This document shows, one piece after another, positions 1-8,820 of a DNA stretch of 64,000 nt. Location: NCBI RefSeq assembly GCF_003515685.1, contig NZ_QWEG01000006.1:186001-250000 (forward strand), read 5' to 3'. Within the stretch, counting starts at the first letter, position 1. The number at the start of each line of letters is the position of its first letter. The position numbers were made by a program, and so were the translations under genes. The notes beneath the pieces were generated by a model. The model saw nothing but the letters and a program-made list of their open reading frames with translations, was not told where the DNA came from and ran no database searches. Origin of the DNA: Neobacillus notoginsengisoli (GTDB lineage: Bacteria > Bacillota > Bacilli > Bacillales > Cytobacillaceae).

Positions 1-781
1 GTTCTTCTAAACCCGGGTTTGGTGTCGCATAAGTGCCGACTATGCGACTTTAGTTCTTCTAAACCTGGGTTTGGTGTCGCATAAGTGCCGACTATGCGAC
101 ATTAGTTCTTCTATACCTGGGTTTGGTGTCGCATAAGTGCCGCCTATGCGACATTAGTTCTTCTAAACCTGAGTTTGGTGTCGCATAAGGGCTTGCTATG
201 CGACATTAGTTCTTCTAAACCTGGGTTTGGTGTCGCATAAGTGCCGCCTATGCGACGTTAGCTCTTCTATACCTGGGTTTGGTGTCGCATAAGTGCTTGC
301 TATGCGACATTAGTTCTTCTATACCTGGGTTTGGTGTCGCATAAGTGCCGACTATGCGACATTAGTTCTTCTATACCTGGGTTTGGTGTCGCATAAGTGC
401 CGCCTATGCGACATTAGTTCTTCTAAACCTGGGTTTGGTGTCGCATAAGTGCCGACTATGCGACATTAGTTCTCTTAAACCTGGGTTTAGTGTCGCATAA
501 GTGCCGACTATGCGACATTAGTTCTTTTATACCTGGGTTTGGTGTCGCATAAGTGCCGACTATGCGACATTAGTTCTTCTATACCTGGGTTTGGTGTCGC
601 ATAAGTGCCGACTATGCGACATTAGTTCTCTTAAACCTGGGTTTAGTGTCGCATAAGTGCCGCCTCTGCGACTTTAGTTCTTCAAAACCTGGGTTTGGGT
701 GTCGCATAAGTGCTTGCTATGCGACACCAGTGCTCCAAAACCAAAGTTTAGTGTCGCATAAGTGCCGCCTCTGCGACTTTT
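1..781. repeat. Tandem 52-bp repeat array 1 (about 15 units)
   Basis: Units start at 1, 53, 105 and so on every 52 bp to 677, then 730 after one extra G. Each unit has a 25-bp palindrome, GTCGCATA, nine central bases, then TATGCGAC, joined by a 27-bp segment beginning ATTAGTTCTTCT and containing a second small inverted repeat, AAACC-TG-GGTTT. The nine central bases vary between a few forms (AGTGCCGAC, AGTGCCGCC, AGTGCTTGC). No open reading frame fits. The array begins at the first base of the window, so its true start lies outside. It lies downstream of nrnA and its terminator. It is not a CRISPR array, because both parts of the unit are conserved. Confidence 0.95.
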
Positions 782-802
782 AACGTCCCTTAACGATAAA
801 TA

Positions 803-835
803 AGGCCGGCCATCTATACCTTGGCCAGCCTTTTA
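803..835 (-). terminator. Terminator of nrnA
   Basis: On the minus strand AAGGCTGGCCA pairs with TGGCCGGCCTT around a short loop, followed by ATTTAT. It separates nrnA from repeat array 1. Confidence 0.7.
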
Positions 836-838
836 CCG

Positions 839-1777
839 CTATTCGGTTCTGCATACTTTATTCAATTCAGCTAGCACCGCGTCTTTTTCTTTCCAAGAAT
901 AAATGGAAGCGCCGGCTGCAAGCGGATGGCCGCCTCCATCAAACTTCCTGGCAACGCCATTGATGACTGGCCCTTTTGAACGGAGCCTGACTCTGATTTG
1001 ATCTTCTTCCTCAATAAAAAACACCCACGCCTTAATTCCTTTCACACTGCCAAGAGTACTGACCAAAAGGGACGCCTCGGAAGGCTTTGCATTAAATTCC
1101 TCGAGCAGTTCTCTTTTCAAAACAACTGACGCAACTCCATAATCAAGCATCTCGAAGTTTTGCAAAATATATCCATTCAATTTAATGATATTGGCATCAA
1201 GTTCATACATCTTATCGTAAAGTTCCGTTCTGGAGAATTGATAATGAATCAGCTCCCCCGCGTAAGCAAACGTTTTTTCAGTCGTGCTTGGATAGAGGAA
1301 TCTGCCTGTATCGCCAACAATTCCGGCAAATAAAAGCCTGGCTGCTTCATCCGTCATCATAAGGCCGCGGTCTTTTCCAGACAAATATAATTCATAAATC
1401 ATTTCGCTCGTTGAACTTGCATCCGTATCCACCCAGATTAAATCGCCATATGCATCTTCATTTGGATGATGGTCAATTTTAATCAGCTTATCACCCATCT
1501 TGTAACGCGAATCACAAATCCGTTCAGTATTGGCTGTATCACATACAATGGCCAGAGCACCCATGAAAGCCTCATCCGGAATGTCATCCATCTTCTTTAG
1601 ATATACTAAAGTCTCCTCATCTTTCCCAACTGTGAAAACTGTTTTGCCAGGATAGGAAGCCTTTATGATTTCAGCCAGACCACTTTGCGATCCATATGCA
1701 TCCGGGTCAGGACGAACGTGGCGGTGAATGATGATTGTATTGTATTCTTCTATCAGTTCCAAAATTTTAGTAACCAT
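839..1777 (-). CDS. nrnA: Bifunctional oligoribonuclease / pAp phosphatase NrnA (YtqI), DHH family
   Basis: This 312-residue cytoplasmic DHH/DHHA1 phosphoesterase degrades short RNA oligomers (nanoRNA) and dephosphorylates 3-prime-phosphoadenosine 5-prime-phosphate, as known for B. subtilis NrnA. Visible motifs are RPDPDAYGSQ near residue 22, CDTANTER near 79 and IDHHPNEDAYGD near 101, which supply the manganese ligands. The C-terminal GGGHPLAAGA is the substrate-binding DHHA1 motif. Length is normal for the family. The start is supported by an AGGAG ribosome site just upstream of ATG. It diverges from ytpI, as in B. subtilis, and is monocistronic with its own terminator. Confidence 0.95.
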   Translation of the reverse strand: MVTKILELIEEYNTIIIHRHVRPDPDAYGSQSGLAEIIKASYPGKTVFTVGKDEETLVYLKKMDDIPDEAFMGALAIVCDTANTERICDSRYKMGDKLIKIDHHPNEDAYGDLIWVDTDASSTSEMIYELYLSGKDRGLMMTDEAARLLFAGIVGDTGRFLYPSTTEKTFAYAGELIHYQFSRTELYDKMYELDANIIKLNGYILQNFEMLDYGVASVVLKRELLEEFNAKPSEASLLVSTLGSVKGIKAWVFFIEEEDQIRVRLRSKGPVINGVARKFDGGGHPLAAGASIYSWKEKDAVLAELNKVCRTE

Positions 1778-1888
1778 ATTTAATCTCCTTCAGATCAAAT
1801 CAATTGCCTGCTGAATCTCCGCATGGCTCTGGCATTTCCACCATTATGGCGCTACAATGGTATAGAAACTATTTTTGGAGGTCCAGCC

Positions 1889-2188
1889 ATGCCAGCGCTT
1901 GTTATTGTTATCATCATTTCACTAGCATTTTATGTGTTTTATAAGATTAAGTATGTAAGGAGCAGCCGGCCCGCCGAAAAGAAATGGATTTCCGCAAAGT
2001 CAAGCATCGCCCTGGGAGCGTTTGTCTTTACGTTCGGGATAAACCAGCTGTTTTTAACCCACTCCCCTGTTACTTATCTTGTTGCAGCAGTCTTTATCCT
2101 GCTCGGAGGCATTAATATATGGTCAGGAATCAAAGCTTATAAATTTTACCTGCCGCATGCCATCGAAGAAGCAGAAGGAAATAGTTAA
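1889..2188 (+). CDS. ytpI: YtpI family membrane protein
   Basis: A 99-residue protein with three hydrophobic stretches (about residues 1-17, 40-58 and 63-80), so probably a small integral membrane protein. The ATG at 1889 is chosen over an upstream in-frame ATG because GGAGG lies eight bases before it and because known YtpI proteins begin with MP followed by a run of aliphatic residues. The segment YVFYKIKYV and the C-terminal YLPHAIEEAE match my memory of YtpI. Its function is unknown. It is divergent from nrnA and convergent with ytoI, the gene order seen in B. subtilis. Confidence 0.85.
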   Translation: MPALVIVIIISLAFYVFYKIKYVRSSRPAEKKWISAKSSIALGAFVFTFGINQLFLTHSPVTYLVAAVFILLGGINIWSGIKAYKFYLPHAIEEAEGNS

Positions 2189-2194
2189 TCAATT

Positions 2195-2219
2195 AAGCGC
2201 CTGCCAAAGGCGCTTTTTC
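2195..2219 (+). terminator. Terminator of ytpI
   Basis: AGCGCC-TGCCAAA-GGCGCT is followed directly by TTTTT. It lies between the convergent genes ytpI and ytoI. Confidence 0.8.
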
Positions 2220-2253
2220 ATTTAAGGATGATAGCCGGTTTGGTACGACTTTT

Positions 2254-3573
2254 TTAGCTCCTGTCCATGAGCTGGCACATCATCATGGCCTTGCCGACCA
2301 TAGAGCCTTCACTGAAAGCTTCCACATCCACTTTTCCAAACTTCCTGCCAACCTCCAAAACTTTCGGATGAATTTCAAGATTGCTGTCAATTTGCACAGG
2401 CTTCAGGAAGTAGATTGTCATATTTTCGACAACCAAATCCCCTTTTTTATAACCCCTTAACGCCCTGCTCGCAGCTTCGGAAACAATTGTCGTAAATACC
2501 CCATAGGAAATTGTGCCAAGATGGTTCGTCATTTGCGGCATGACATTGATACTGTAATAATCCTCACCTTTAGTCTTTCCCTGTGATAAAACCAGTTGGC
2601 TCGTTACAATATCATCCAGTGTTTCACCAACCTGTGGCTGGCGCTGGATTAACTGCAGCGCCTTCAGGACATCCTGGCGGCTTATGATCCCAATCAACCG
2701 ATTGGAATCATCCACGACCGGCAGAAGTTCAATCCCTTCCCAAACCATCATATGCGATGCAGAGGCTACACTTGTTTTACCGCTGACTACTACGGGGTTC
2801 TTGGTCATGACTTTGTCAATTGGAGTATCCAATTCCTGACCCATAATATCCTTCGGTGTAACAACCCCAAGAACCTTCATGGAATGATCCGTTACAGGAT
2901 ATCTGCCATGTTTTGTTTCCCGATTATACTGAAGCCACTGGCTGACTTGATCGGTTACCGTTAAATAAATTGTTTCCTCCAAAGGAGTAAGAATATCCTC
3001 GACCAGAGTAATTTCCTTTTTAATCAACTGGTCATAAATGGCCCTGTTGATCATAGTCGCAACTGTAAACGTATCATAGCTTGTTGAAATAATCGGCAGT
3101 TGAAGCTTATCAGCGAGCTTCTTTACATGTTCGTCCGTATCGAACCCGCCAGTTATGAGGACTGAAGCGCCAGCTTTTAAGGCATATTCCTGAGCTTCTG
3201 TCCGATTGCCGATGATGAGAAGGTTCCCTGGACCGGTATAGCGCATCATTGCATCGAGCTTCATTGCGCCAATTAGGAATTTATTTAGCGTCTTATGGAG
3301 TCCGGCCTTTCCGCCGATGACTTGGCCATCGACAATATTGACAATTTCGGCATATGTCAGCTTTTCAATGTTTTCTTTCTTTTTCCGTTCAATACGGATT
3401 GTTCCGACTCTCTCAATCGTACTGACATATCCTTTATTTTCAGCATCTTTGATCGCCCTGTAGGCGGTTCCTTCACTTACATTCATCGCCTTGGCGATTT
3501 GGCGCACGGAGATTTTATCCCCAACTGTCAGTTCATCTATATAGCGCAGAATTTGTTCGTGCTTAGTTGCCAA
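2254..3573 (-). CDS. ytoI: YtoI: HTH, DRTGG, CBS-pair and hot-dog domain protein
   Basis: About 439 residues in four parts. An N-terminal winged helix-turn-helix (about residues 1-55, core SVRQIAKAMNVSEGTAYRAI) is followed by a DRTGG domain (about 65-175). Then comes a CBS pair (about 190-310, ending LLPVVDDSNRLIGIISRQDV), which typically binds adenine nucleotides. A C-terminal hot-dog thioesterase-like domain (about 320-435) completes it. The architecture suggests a nucleotide- or acyl-CoA-responsive regulator; no target is known to me. The TTG at 3573 is preferred because an AAAGGG site lies eight bases upstream and the family typically begins MATKHEQIL. A longer reading from another TTG at 3591 is possible. 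Confidence 0.88.
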   Translation of the reverse strand: MATKHEQILRYIDELTVGDKISVRQIAKAMNVSEGTAYRAIKDAENKGYVSTIERVGTIRIERKKKENIEKLTYAEIVNIVDGQVIGGKAGLHKTLNKFLIGAMKLDAMMRYTGPGNLLIIGNRTEAQEYALKAGASVLITGGFDTDEHVKKLADKLQLPIISTSYDTFTVATMINRAIYDQLIKKEITLVEDILTPLEETIYLTVTDQVSQWLQYNRETKHGRYPVTDHSMKVLGVVTPKDIMGQELDTPIDKVMTKNPVVVSGKTSVASASHMMVWEGIELLPVVDDSNRLIGIISRQDVLKALQLIQRQPQVGETLDDIVTSQLVLSQGKTKGEDYYSINVMPQMTNHLGTISYGVFTTIVSEAASRALRGYKKGDLVVENMTIYFLKPVQIDSNLEIHPKVLEVGRKFGKVDVEAFSEGSMVGKAMMMCQLMDRS

Positions 3574-3677
3574 GACCTTCACCCTTTGCAAAAGTTCCCG
3601 CCATTTGATAGCGGAATAGATATAACTCTATTATAGAGATATTAGATAACTGATTCAATGAAGGGCTGGACGTAATT

Positions 3678-3914
3678 TCAGTTTGAACGGGACCTGACTG
3701 GCCTTCTTTGCTTTTTCCCGGCTGGATGCACTGGTATGGATCCGCGGGCCTTTACGATGCCCGCAATATTTCCGGCAGCTACAAGAATAGCGAACGAAGT
3801 CCAGACCACTGTAAAGAAACCCGCCATGCCGGAATCAATCGGCAGGCGGGGTCCCGCGTAGTAGATCAAGAACAATGTTAACAACAAGCAAAGCAGCAAT
3901 CTATTTTTTCTCAA
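3678..3914 (-). CDS. Small membrane protein of unknown function
   Basis: A 78-residue reading frame begins with TTG, eight bases after a strong AAAGGGGG ribosome site. It has two hydrophobic segments (about residues 5-20 and 31-55) and a very basic tail, KKQRRPVRSRSN, which would sit on the cytoplasmic side. I do not recognise a family. It lies between ytoI and ytkL on the same strand. Coding is likely from the ribosome site and hydrophobic pattern, but no homologue was checked. Confidence 0.55.
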   Translation of the reverse strand: MRKNRLLLCLLLTLFLIYYAGPRLPIDSGMAGFFTVVWTSFAILVAAGNIAGIVKARGSIPVHPAGKKQRRPVRSRSN

Positions 3915-3997
3915 TCGTAATTCCCCCTTTGTATGCTTGTTTTATCTTTATGCATAAAAGAGGGGAAAAAGTATAGAGTTTGAGCGGAACCGAGCTA

Positions 3998-4678
3998 TTA
4001 AAGTTCCAGTGAATCACCCGGCTCCATTACCTTGCCCTGTCCTTCTTCGAGCATTTCTACAAACGAGTGTGGATCCTGCTTGATCGGCGGGAATGTATTG
4101 TAATGGATGGGCACAACTGTTTTTGCCCCCAGCAGTTTAGCAGCATAGGCAGCATCCTCCGGCCCCATCGTGAAATTATCGCCTATAGGCAGGAAAGCTA
4201 TATCAATCGGGTGCCTTTCCCCAATCAGTTTCATGTCAGAGAATAATGCGGTATCTCCCGCGTGATACACAGTTTTGCCTTCAGCCATAAATAAAATTCC
4301 AGCAGGCATTCCGCAATAAATCATCTGCTTATCTTCTGTTTCATAACTTGAACCATGGAAAGCCTGGGTAAGCTTTACTTTTCCAAAATCAAACTGATAC
4401 GCCCCGCCAATATGCATCCCGTGCGTTTTTACCCCTTGCCAGCCGAGGAAAGTCGAGGTTTCAAAATTGGCGATGACAAGAGAATCATTTCTTTTTGCCA
4501 AACTGACAGTATCCCCGACATGGTCATTATGGCCATGCGAAACAAGAATAACATCAGGCTTTTCATTTTCTTCCTTCAAATCCGTTAGCGGATTTCCGTT
4601 AATAAAAGGGTCAATTAAGATCGTTGTTTCCCCCGTTACTATTTTTACAACTGAATGGCCGTGGTAAGAAATTTTCAT
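3998..4678 (-). CDS. ytkL: UPF0173 metal-dependent hydrolase YtkL (beta-lactamase fold)
   Basis: This 226-residue metallo-beta-lactamase-fold hydrolase has the zinc motif [10 protein letters not shown] near residue 50 and [10 protein letters not shown] near 140. The conserved [14 protein letters not shown] follows near 165. The substrate of this conserved bacterial family is not known to me. The ATG at 4678 is chosen because AAAGGGG lies eight bases before it; an in-frame TTG at 4696 would put that ribosome site inside the coding region. It is divergent from a proline dipeptidase gene, with about 165 bp between the two starts. Confidence 0.9.
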   Translation of the reverse strand: MKISYHGHSVVKIVTGETTILIDPFINGNPLTDLKEENEKPDVILVSHGHNDHVGDTVSLAKRNDSLVIANFETSTFLGWQGVKTHGMHIGGAYQFDFGKVKLTQAFHGSSYETEDKQMIYCGMPAGILFMAEGKTVYHAGDTALFSDMKLIGERHPIDIAFLPIGDNFTMGPEDAAYAAKLLGAKTVVPIHYNTFPPIKQDPHSFVEMLEEGQGKVMEPGDSLEL

Positions 4679-4769
4679 AGCACATACCCCTTTCAATTAT
4701 TTGTACATTAGCCAAGTTCCATTGTGGTACTATATTTCCTGTCTAACTATTATTTTAACGGGTTTTGAA

Positions 4770-4816
4770 GCGAATGTTCAATAAAATGACTGGATACTGT
4801 TATAATAAGACAGTAT
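4770..4816 (+). promoter_or_regulatory. Promoter of the dipeptidase gene with an operator-like inverted repeat over the -10 box
   Basis: TTCAAT, an 18-bp spacer and TATAAT (4801-4806) form a plausible sigma-A promoter 40 bp before the start codon. The -10 box lies inside a perfect inverted repeat, ATACTGT (4794-4800), nine bases, then ACAGTAT (4810-4816). A regulator bound there would block RNA polymerase. The binding protein is not known. Confidence 0.5.
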
Positions 4817-4845
4817 ACAATTACATATAGCAGGGGGATTTAACT

Positions 4846-5949
4846 ATGAATGAAAGACTGCAAAAACTTTCAGCCTGGATGAAAGACCAGGATGCCGACG
4901 TATCATTTATCAGCTCTCCCGATAACGTCTTTTATTTAAGCGGATTTTACACCGACCCGCATGAACGTTTATTGGGACTTGCTGTATTCCAGGATGAAGA
5001 ACCATTCCTTGTTTGTCCAGCAATGGAGAGAAATGATGCGCAGAATGCCGGCTGGGAATACGAAATCATTGGATTTAAGGACACTGATAACCCTTGGGAA
5101 ATGATCCAAACCTCAATTGCCAAGCGCCTTCCGAAAACCGCGCAAAACATCGCAATTGAAAAAGAACATCTAAATGTCGAGCGTTACGAGGAACTGAAGC
5201 GTATTTTCCCTGATGCCGTACAGTTCATTTCTGCAGAAGAAAAAATGAGGGCGCTAAGGCTCATAAAGGATGAGAGCGAACTTAAGGCGCTGCGCGAGGC
5301 AGCAGCTCTGGCGGATTACGCCATTGAAGTAGGCGCAAGTGAAATCCAGGAAGGAAAAACAGAGCTTGAGGTGCTTGCCGCCATTGAATTTGAATTGAAG
5401 AAAAAGGGCGTTAAACAAATGTCCTTCAGCACGATGGTTCTGACAGGCGAAAATGCCGCGTCCCCACACGGGAACCCTGGACAGACTAAAATCAAAAAAG
5501 GCGATTTTGTCCTTTTCGACCTTGGCGTTGTCGTTGACAGGTACTGTTCCGACATTACCAGAACGCTTGCATACGGTGAGGTAACTGAAAAGCAAAAGGA
5601 AATCTATGATACAGTTTTAAAAGCTCAGCTTGCTGCTATCGAAGCCAGCAAGCCCGGAACAGCATGCTCCACTGTTGACCTGGCCGCAAGAGACGTGATT
5701 ACAGCTGCCGGCTATGGAGAACACTTCCCTCACAGACTCGGCCATGGCCTTGGAATCAACGTCCATGAGTATCCTTCCATTATGGAAACAAGCCCTCTAC
5801 GCCTAGAGGAAGGGATGGTCTTTACAATCGAACCGGGTATTTATGTACCTGGTCTCGCTGGGGTCAGGATTGAGGACGATGTCCATGTAACGGCTTCCGG
5901 ACTCGAGGTACTGACAAAATATCCAAAAGAACTTCAGATCATTAGATAA
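4846..5949 (+). CDS. Xaa-Pro peptidase / proline dipeptidase, M24B family
   Basis: This 367-residue cytoplasmic aminopeptidase of the creatinase/pita-bread fold should release N-terminal residues before proline. The N-terminal creatinase domain spans about residues 1-130. The catalytic domain shows the dinuclear metal ligands in order: FDLGVVVDRYCSDITRT (two aspartates), HRLGHGLGINVHE (histidine), FTIEPGIYV (glutamate) and VRIEDDV (glutamate). Length fits the YqhT/YkvY group of Bacillus; I do not assign one symbol. A GGGGG site precedes ATG. It is followed by a terminator shared with ald on the other strand. Confidence 0.9.
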   Translation: MNERLQKLSAWMKDQDADVSFISSPDNVFYLSGFYTDPHERLLGLAVFQDEEPFLVCPAMERNDAQNAGWEYEIIGFKDTDNPWEMIQTSIAKRLPKTAQNIAIEKEHLNVERYEELKRIFPDAVQFISAEEKMRALRLIKDESELKALREAAALADYAIEVGASEIQEGKTELEVLAAIEFELKKKGVKQMSFSTMVLTGENAASPHGNPGQTKIKKGDFVLFDLGVVVDRYCSDITRTLAYGEVTEKQKEIYDTVLKAQLAAIEASKPGTACSTVDLAARDVITAAGYGEHFPHRLGHGLGINVHEYPSIMETSPLRLEEGMVFTIEPGIYVPGLAGVRIEDDVHVTASGLEVLTKYPKELQIIR

Positions 5950-5950
5950 G

Positions 5951-5998
5951 AATAAAAAGCAGGCTTGCCCGTGATGAACTGGGCAGCCTGCTTTTTCA
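5951..5998. terminator. Bidirectional terminator between the dipeptidase gene and ald
   Basis: AAAAAGCAGGCTGCCC on one strand pairs with an imperfect complement over a central loop, with runs of A and T at both ends. It sits between two convergent genes. Confidence 0.8.
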
Positions 5999-6006
5999 TA
6001 TTATTT

Positions 6007-7122
6007 CTAATTAAGCAGGGACTCTACTTTAACATACTCAAGATTCTGCGCTTCAGCAACAGCTTTATATGTGACATGGCCGTGCAAGGTGTTCATCCCT
6101 TTTAGAAGGGCTTCATTATCGAGACAGGCTTGCTTATATCCTTTGTTCGCAATTTGAAGGGCATAGGGAACTGTTCCATTTGTCAATGCAATCGTCGAAG
6201 TCCTTGGAACGGCACCAGGCATATTCGCAACAGCATAATGGACAACACCATGTTTCATGTAGGTAGGGTTATCATGTGTCGTAATCCTGTCGGTTGTTTC
6301 AAAAATGCCGCCCTGATCGATGGCGATATCCACCACAACACTGCCAGGCTTCATCGATTTGATCATATCCTCGGTTACAAGCTTAGGAGCCTTAGCACCC
6401 GGGATTAAAACAGCCCCAATGACAAGGTCGGATTCTTTGACAGCCTCAGCAATATTATAAGGATTTGACATAAGAGTGGTAACACTGGAACCGAATATAT
6501 CATCCAACTGGCGAAGCCTTTCCGGATTCAAGTCAATAATTGTGACTTTAGCGCCGAGCCCGATTGCCATTTTTGCCGCATTCGTGCCGGCTACCCCTCC
6601 GCCAACAATCGTGACAACCCCCCTTTGGACCCCAGGTACACCTGACAGAAGAATCCCTTTGCCTCCATGCACCTTTTCGAGGAACTGTGCGCCGACCTGT
6701 GCCGCCATCCTCCCAGCTACCTCACTCATTGGGGTCAGTAGCGGAAGCGCGCCATTCTGAAGCTGTACCGTTTCATATGCGATTCCCGTTACCTTTTTCT
6801 CGATCAGCGCTTTCGTCAGTTCAGGCTCAGGAGCAAGATGCAGGTATGTAAATAATATCAACCCTTCATAGAAGAATTTATATTCTTCAGGAAGCGGCTC
6901 TTTTACCTTCATGACCATATCCTTGTCCCAGGCTTCTGCTGCCGTCTGGACAATGTTGGCACCCGCCGACTTGTAGTCCTCATCAGAAAAACCCGATCCA
7001 AGCCCGGCACCAGATTCTATGTACACATCATGGCCGAACTTCAGGAGGTTCATAACCCCCGCGGGTGTCATCGCAACCCGGTTTTCATTGTTTTTAATTT
7101 CTCCTGGTACCCCTATCCTCAT
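6007..7122 (-). CDS. ald: Alanine dehydrogenase
   Basis: A 371-residue NAD-dependent L-alanine dehydrogenase (EC 1.4.1.1) interconverting alanine with pyruvate and ammonia; in Bacillus it serves alanine catabolism and normal sporulation. The N-terminus [20 protein letters not shown] is diagnostic. The catalytic lysine lies in [10 protein letters not shown] near residue 74, the catalytic histidine in [10 protein letters not shown] near 95, and the Rossmann motif [10 protein letters not shown] near 174. Length is that of the family. GGAGG precedes ATG. Its neighbours are not an operon: the dipeptidase is convergent and a small Gly/Tyr-rich gene lies upstream. Confidence 0.96.
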   Translation of the reverse strand: MRIGVPGEIKNNENRVAMTPAGVMNLLKFGHDVYIESGAGLGSGFSDEDYKSAGANIVQTAAEAWDKDMVMKVKEPLPEEYKFFYEGLILFTYLHLAPEPELTKALIEKKVTGIAYETVQLQNGALPLLTPMSEVAGRMAAQVGAQFLEKVHGGKGILLSGVPGVQRGVVTIVGGGVAGTNAAKMAIGLGAKVTIIDLNPERLRQLDDIFGSSVTTLMSNPYNIAEAVKESDLVIGAVLIPGAKAPKLVTEDMIKSMKPGSVVVDIAIDQGGIFETTDRITTHDNPTYMKHGVVHYAVANMPGAVPRTSTIALTNGTVPYALQIANKGYKQACLDNEALLKGMNTLHGHVTYKAVAEAQNLEYVKVESLLN

Positions 7123-7298
7123 CTTCTATGCCTCCTACAAAAAAATGTCTTGTCAGCTGTACTGTTAAGCTTGCACTTTTATTTTACCAAAAGAAACATT
7201 ATTCGGACAATTTTTCGCCATTCGGTCCCAAATCACCCAAAATCATAAACAGAGTGCCGGCGATTACCAGGCACTCTGCACAATTAATTTCTTTTGCA

Positions 7299-7556
7299 TT
7301 ACCAATAGTACGGGTAACCGTAAAAAGGATAGCCGTATCCGTATCCATATCCGAATTCTGGTGCCAAAAGCGCTCCAGCCGCCAGCCCTCCTAAAAATCC
7401 TGGGAAAAATCCTCCAAAACCCCACGGGCGCCCGAAGCCCCACCCGCCAAAGCCCCATGGACGTCCAAACCCAAAGCGCTGGTCATTCATATCTATCATT
7501 TCATGATGCCCCATCATCTCAGGCTGCGCACCAACAAACTGGTACTCATTATTCAA
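7299..7556 (-). CDS. Small Gly/Phe/Tyr-rich protein of unknown function
   Basis: This 85-residue protein has a polar N-terminus (about residues 1-28) and a block in which GFGRPWGFGG occurs twice. A short apolar stretch, GFLGGLAAGALLA, follows, and the C-terminus is made of GY dipeptides ending YPFYGYPYYW. A GGAGG site precedes ATG. There is no signal peptide. I recognise no family; the composition resembles small spore-coat or surface proteins of Bacillus, but that is only a resemblance. It is a single gene between ald and a small acidic gene. Confidence 0.65.
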   Translation of the reverse strand: MNNEYQFVGAQPEMMGHHEMIDMNDQRFGFGRPWGFGGWGFGRPWGFGGFFPGFLGGLAAGALLAPEFGYGYGYGYPFYGYPYYW

Positions 7557-7658
7557 AGCAGACTCCTCCTCTTTTGTATTTCATACACTAAAAGGATATG
7601 CGTCCACCCATGGATGGTCGTGGGTTTTTGCCCTAGGTTTGCAAAATTACAGAACCCC

Positions 7659-7826
7659 TTATGATTCCTTGCCAATTTCACCTTCCGCCATAGGATACTT
7701 GTCCCTTTTTTCCTTAGCTTCCTGCTCCCCCATGAAGCCGCTGTTATAGGAGTTCATAATTTGCATACTGACAGTTTCAGTTCCTTTTTCATCATATTCG
7801 AACCTTTTCTGTTTTTCCTTTGTCAT
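7659..7826 (-). CDS. Small hydrophilic protein of unknown function
   Basis: A 55-residue highly charged protein beginning MTKEKQKRFEYDEKGTETVS and ending GEIGKES. The ATG at 7826 is preferred because GGAG lies about eight bases upstream; an in-frame start 15 codons earlier has no such site. No transmembrane segment or cysteine is present. I do not recognise it. It is divergent from the universal stress protein gene. Confidence 0.6.
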   Translation of the reverse strand: MTKEKQKRFEYDEKGTETVSMQIMNSYNSGFMGEQEAKEKRDKYPMAEGEIGKES

Positions 7827-7993
7827 TTCATCTTCTCCATTCGGCAAAAAAGTAATTTCTTTATCCACCAATTAGTTTCCGCCACTTGTTTATCCCTATA
7901 CATGCCGGTTTTCCTGTATAATTCTATAAAAGGCCAGAAAGTTTTTCCGACCCATTGTTTGCTTGTACAATTAATTTGACAGGGGGGTTTAAA

Positions 7994-8446
7994 ATGGCTA
8001 ACAATTATCAAAGAATTTTGGTGGCGGTGGATGGATCGAAAGAAGCTGAACTCGCTTACCGGAAGTCTCTTGGCATCGCTATGAGAAACGGAGCAGACCT
8101 TTTGCTCATCCATGTCATTGATACCCGGACCTTCGCCATTGTCGAGGCCTATGATCAGGCTGTTGCAGACCGGGCAGACCAATACGCGTATGAACTCCTC
8201 GAACAGTATAAAACACAGGCCATTGATTACGGCCTGAAAAACGTAAACTGTCTCGTGGAATTCGGATCGCCAAAATTGAGAATCCCGAAAGATATTGCAA
8301 AAAGCCAAAACATCGACCTCATTGTTTGCGGAGCAACCGGCCTCAATGCAGTCGAAAGATTTTTAATAGGCAGCGTATCCGAGAATATTACAAGGCATGC
8401 ACCCTGCGACGTTTTAATCGTAAGGTCTGAAAAAGAATTTTCTTAA
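7994..8446 (+). CDS. Universal stress protein, UspA family
   Basis: A 150-residue single-domain Usp protein. The N-terminal strand RILVAVDGSKEAELA carries the nucleotide-contacting aspartate. Near the C-terminus GATGLNAVERFLIGSVSENI has the G-2X-G-9X-G(S/T) pattern typical of ATP-binding members. The cellular role of this copy cannot be told from sequence. The ATG at 7994 follows AGGGGGG by about seven bases; the 13 codons upstream in frame contain that site and are not coding. A small unknown gene follows 23 bp later on the same strand and is probably cotranscribed. Confidence 0.9.
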   Translation: MANNYQRILVAVDGSKEAELAYRKSLGIAMRNGADLLLIHVIDTRTFAIVEAYDQAVADRADQYAYELLEQYKTQAIDYGLKNVNCLVEFGSPKLRIPKDIAKSQNIDLIVCGATGLNAVERFLIGSVSENITRHAPCDVLIVRSEKEFS

Positions 8447-8469
8447 GTGGGAAGATACGGAGGTAACAA

Positions 8470-8787
8470 ATGGAGCAGTTTTTTTCTTATGACAGCCGCT
8501 TAGGTATCCCAGTACCTGACTTAACAAAAGACTGGCAAGATTACAGTGTGGAAACTCAGGAAAAAATCCTTTTTTCATGGGAACAAATACGGGGAGCCAT
8601 ACCCGACCGAATCATAGAACTAGAAACACTAATCAACGAACGCCAAGGCGATTTGTCAAATGAAAGTAGTTTTAGCCGTTCATGCGAGCTGAACACCGAA
8701 ATTGCCGAACTGGCGTCCATCATCAATGATTTATGGCTCTGGTACAGGGCCGGAGATAACGCGCTCGATGAAAAACCCCAAGATTAG
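8470..8787 (+). CDS. Hypothetical protein downstream of a Usp gene
   Basis: A 105-residue protein, predicted largely helical and acidic, with a tryptophan-rich end (IINDLWLWYRAG). ACGGAGG lies seven bases before ATG. It has no signal peptide or membrane segment. I recognise no family. Its position 23 bp after the Usp gene and before a strong terminator suggests a two-gene transcription unit. Confidence 0.65.
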   Translation: MEQFFSYDSRLGIPVPDLTKDWQDYSVETQEKILFSWEQIRGAIPDRIIELETLINERQGDLSNESSFSRSCELNTEIAELASIINDLWLWYRAGDNALDEKPQD

Positions 8788-8814
8788 AAAAAGCTCCCGG
8801 CTGGGAGCTTTTCC
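8786..8814. terminator. Terminator between the hypothetical gene and moaB
   Basis: AAAAGCTCCC-GGCT-GGGAGCTTTT is a near-perfect hairpin with A and T runs on both sides, serving two convergent units. Confidence 0.85.
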
Positions 8815-8820
8815 TTTGAA

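Noticed and set aside
1-781. CRISPR array
   Set aside because: Both the palindrome and the joining segment are the same in nearly every unit, so there are no unique spacers, and no cas gene is in the window. The same applies to the array at 52468-53062.
7823-8308. 161-codon frame opposite the universal stress protein gene
   Set aside because: It is antisense to a well-conserved Usp gene and its translation shows no protein-like pattern.
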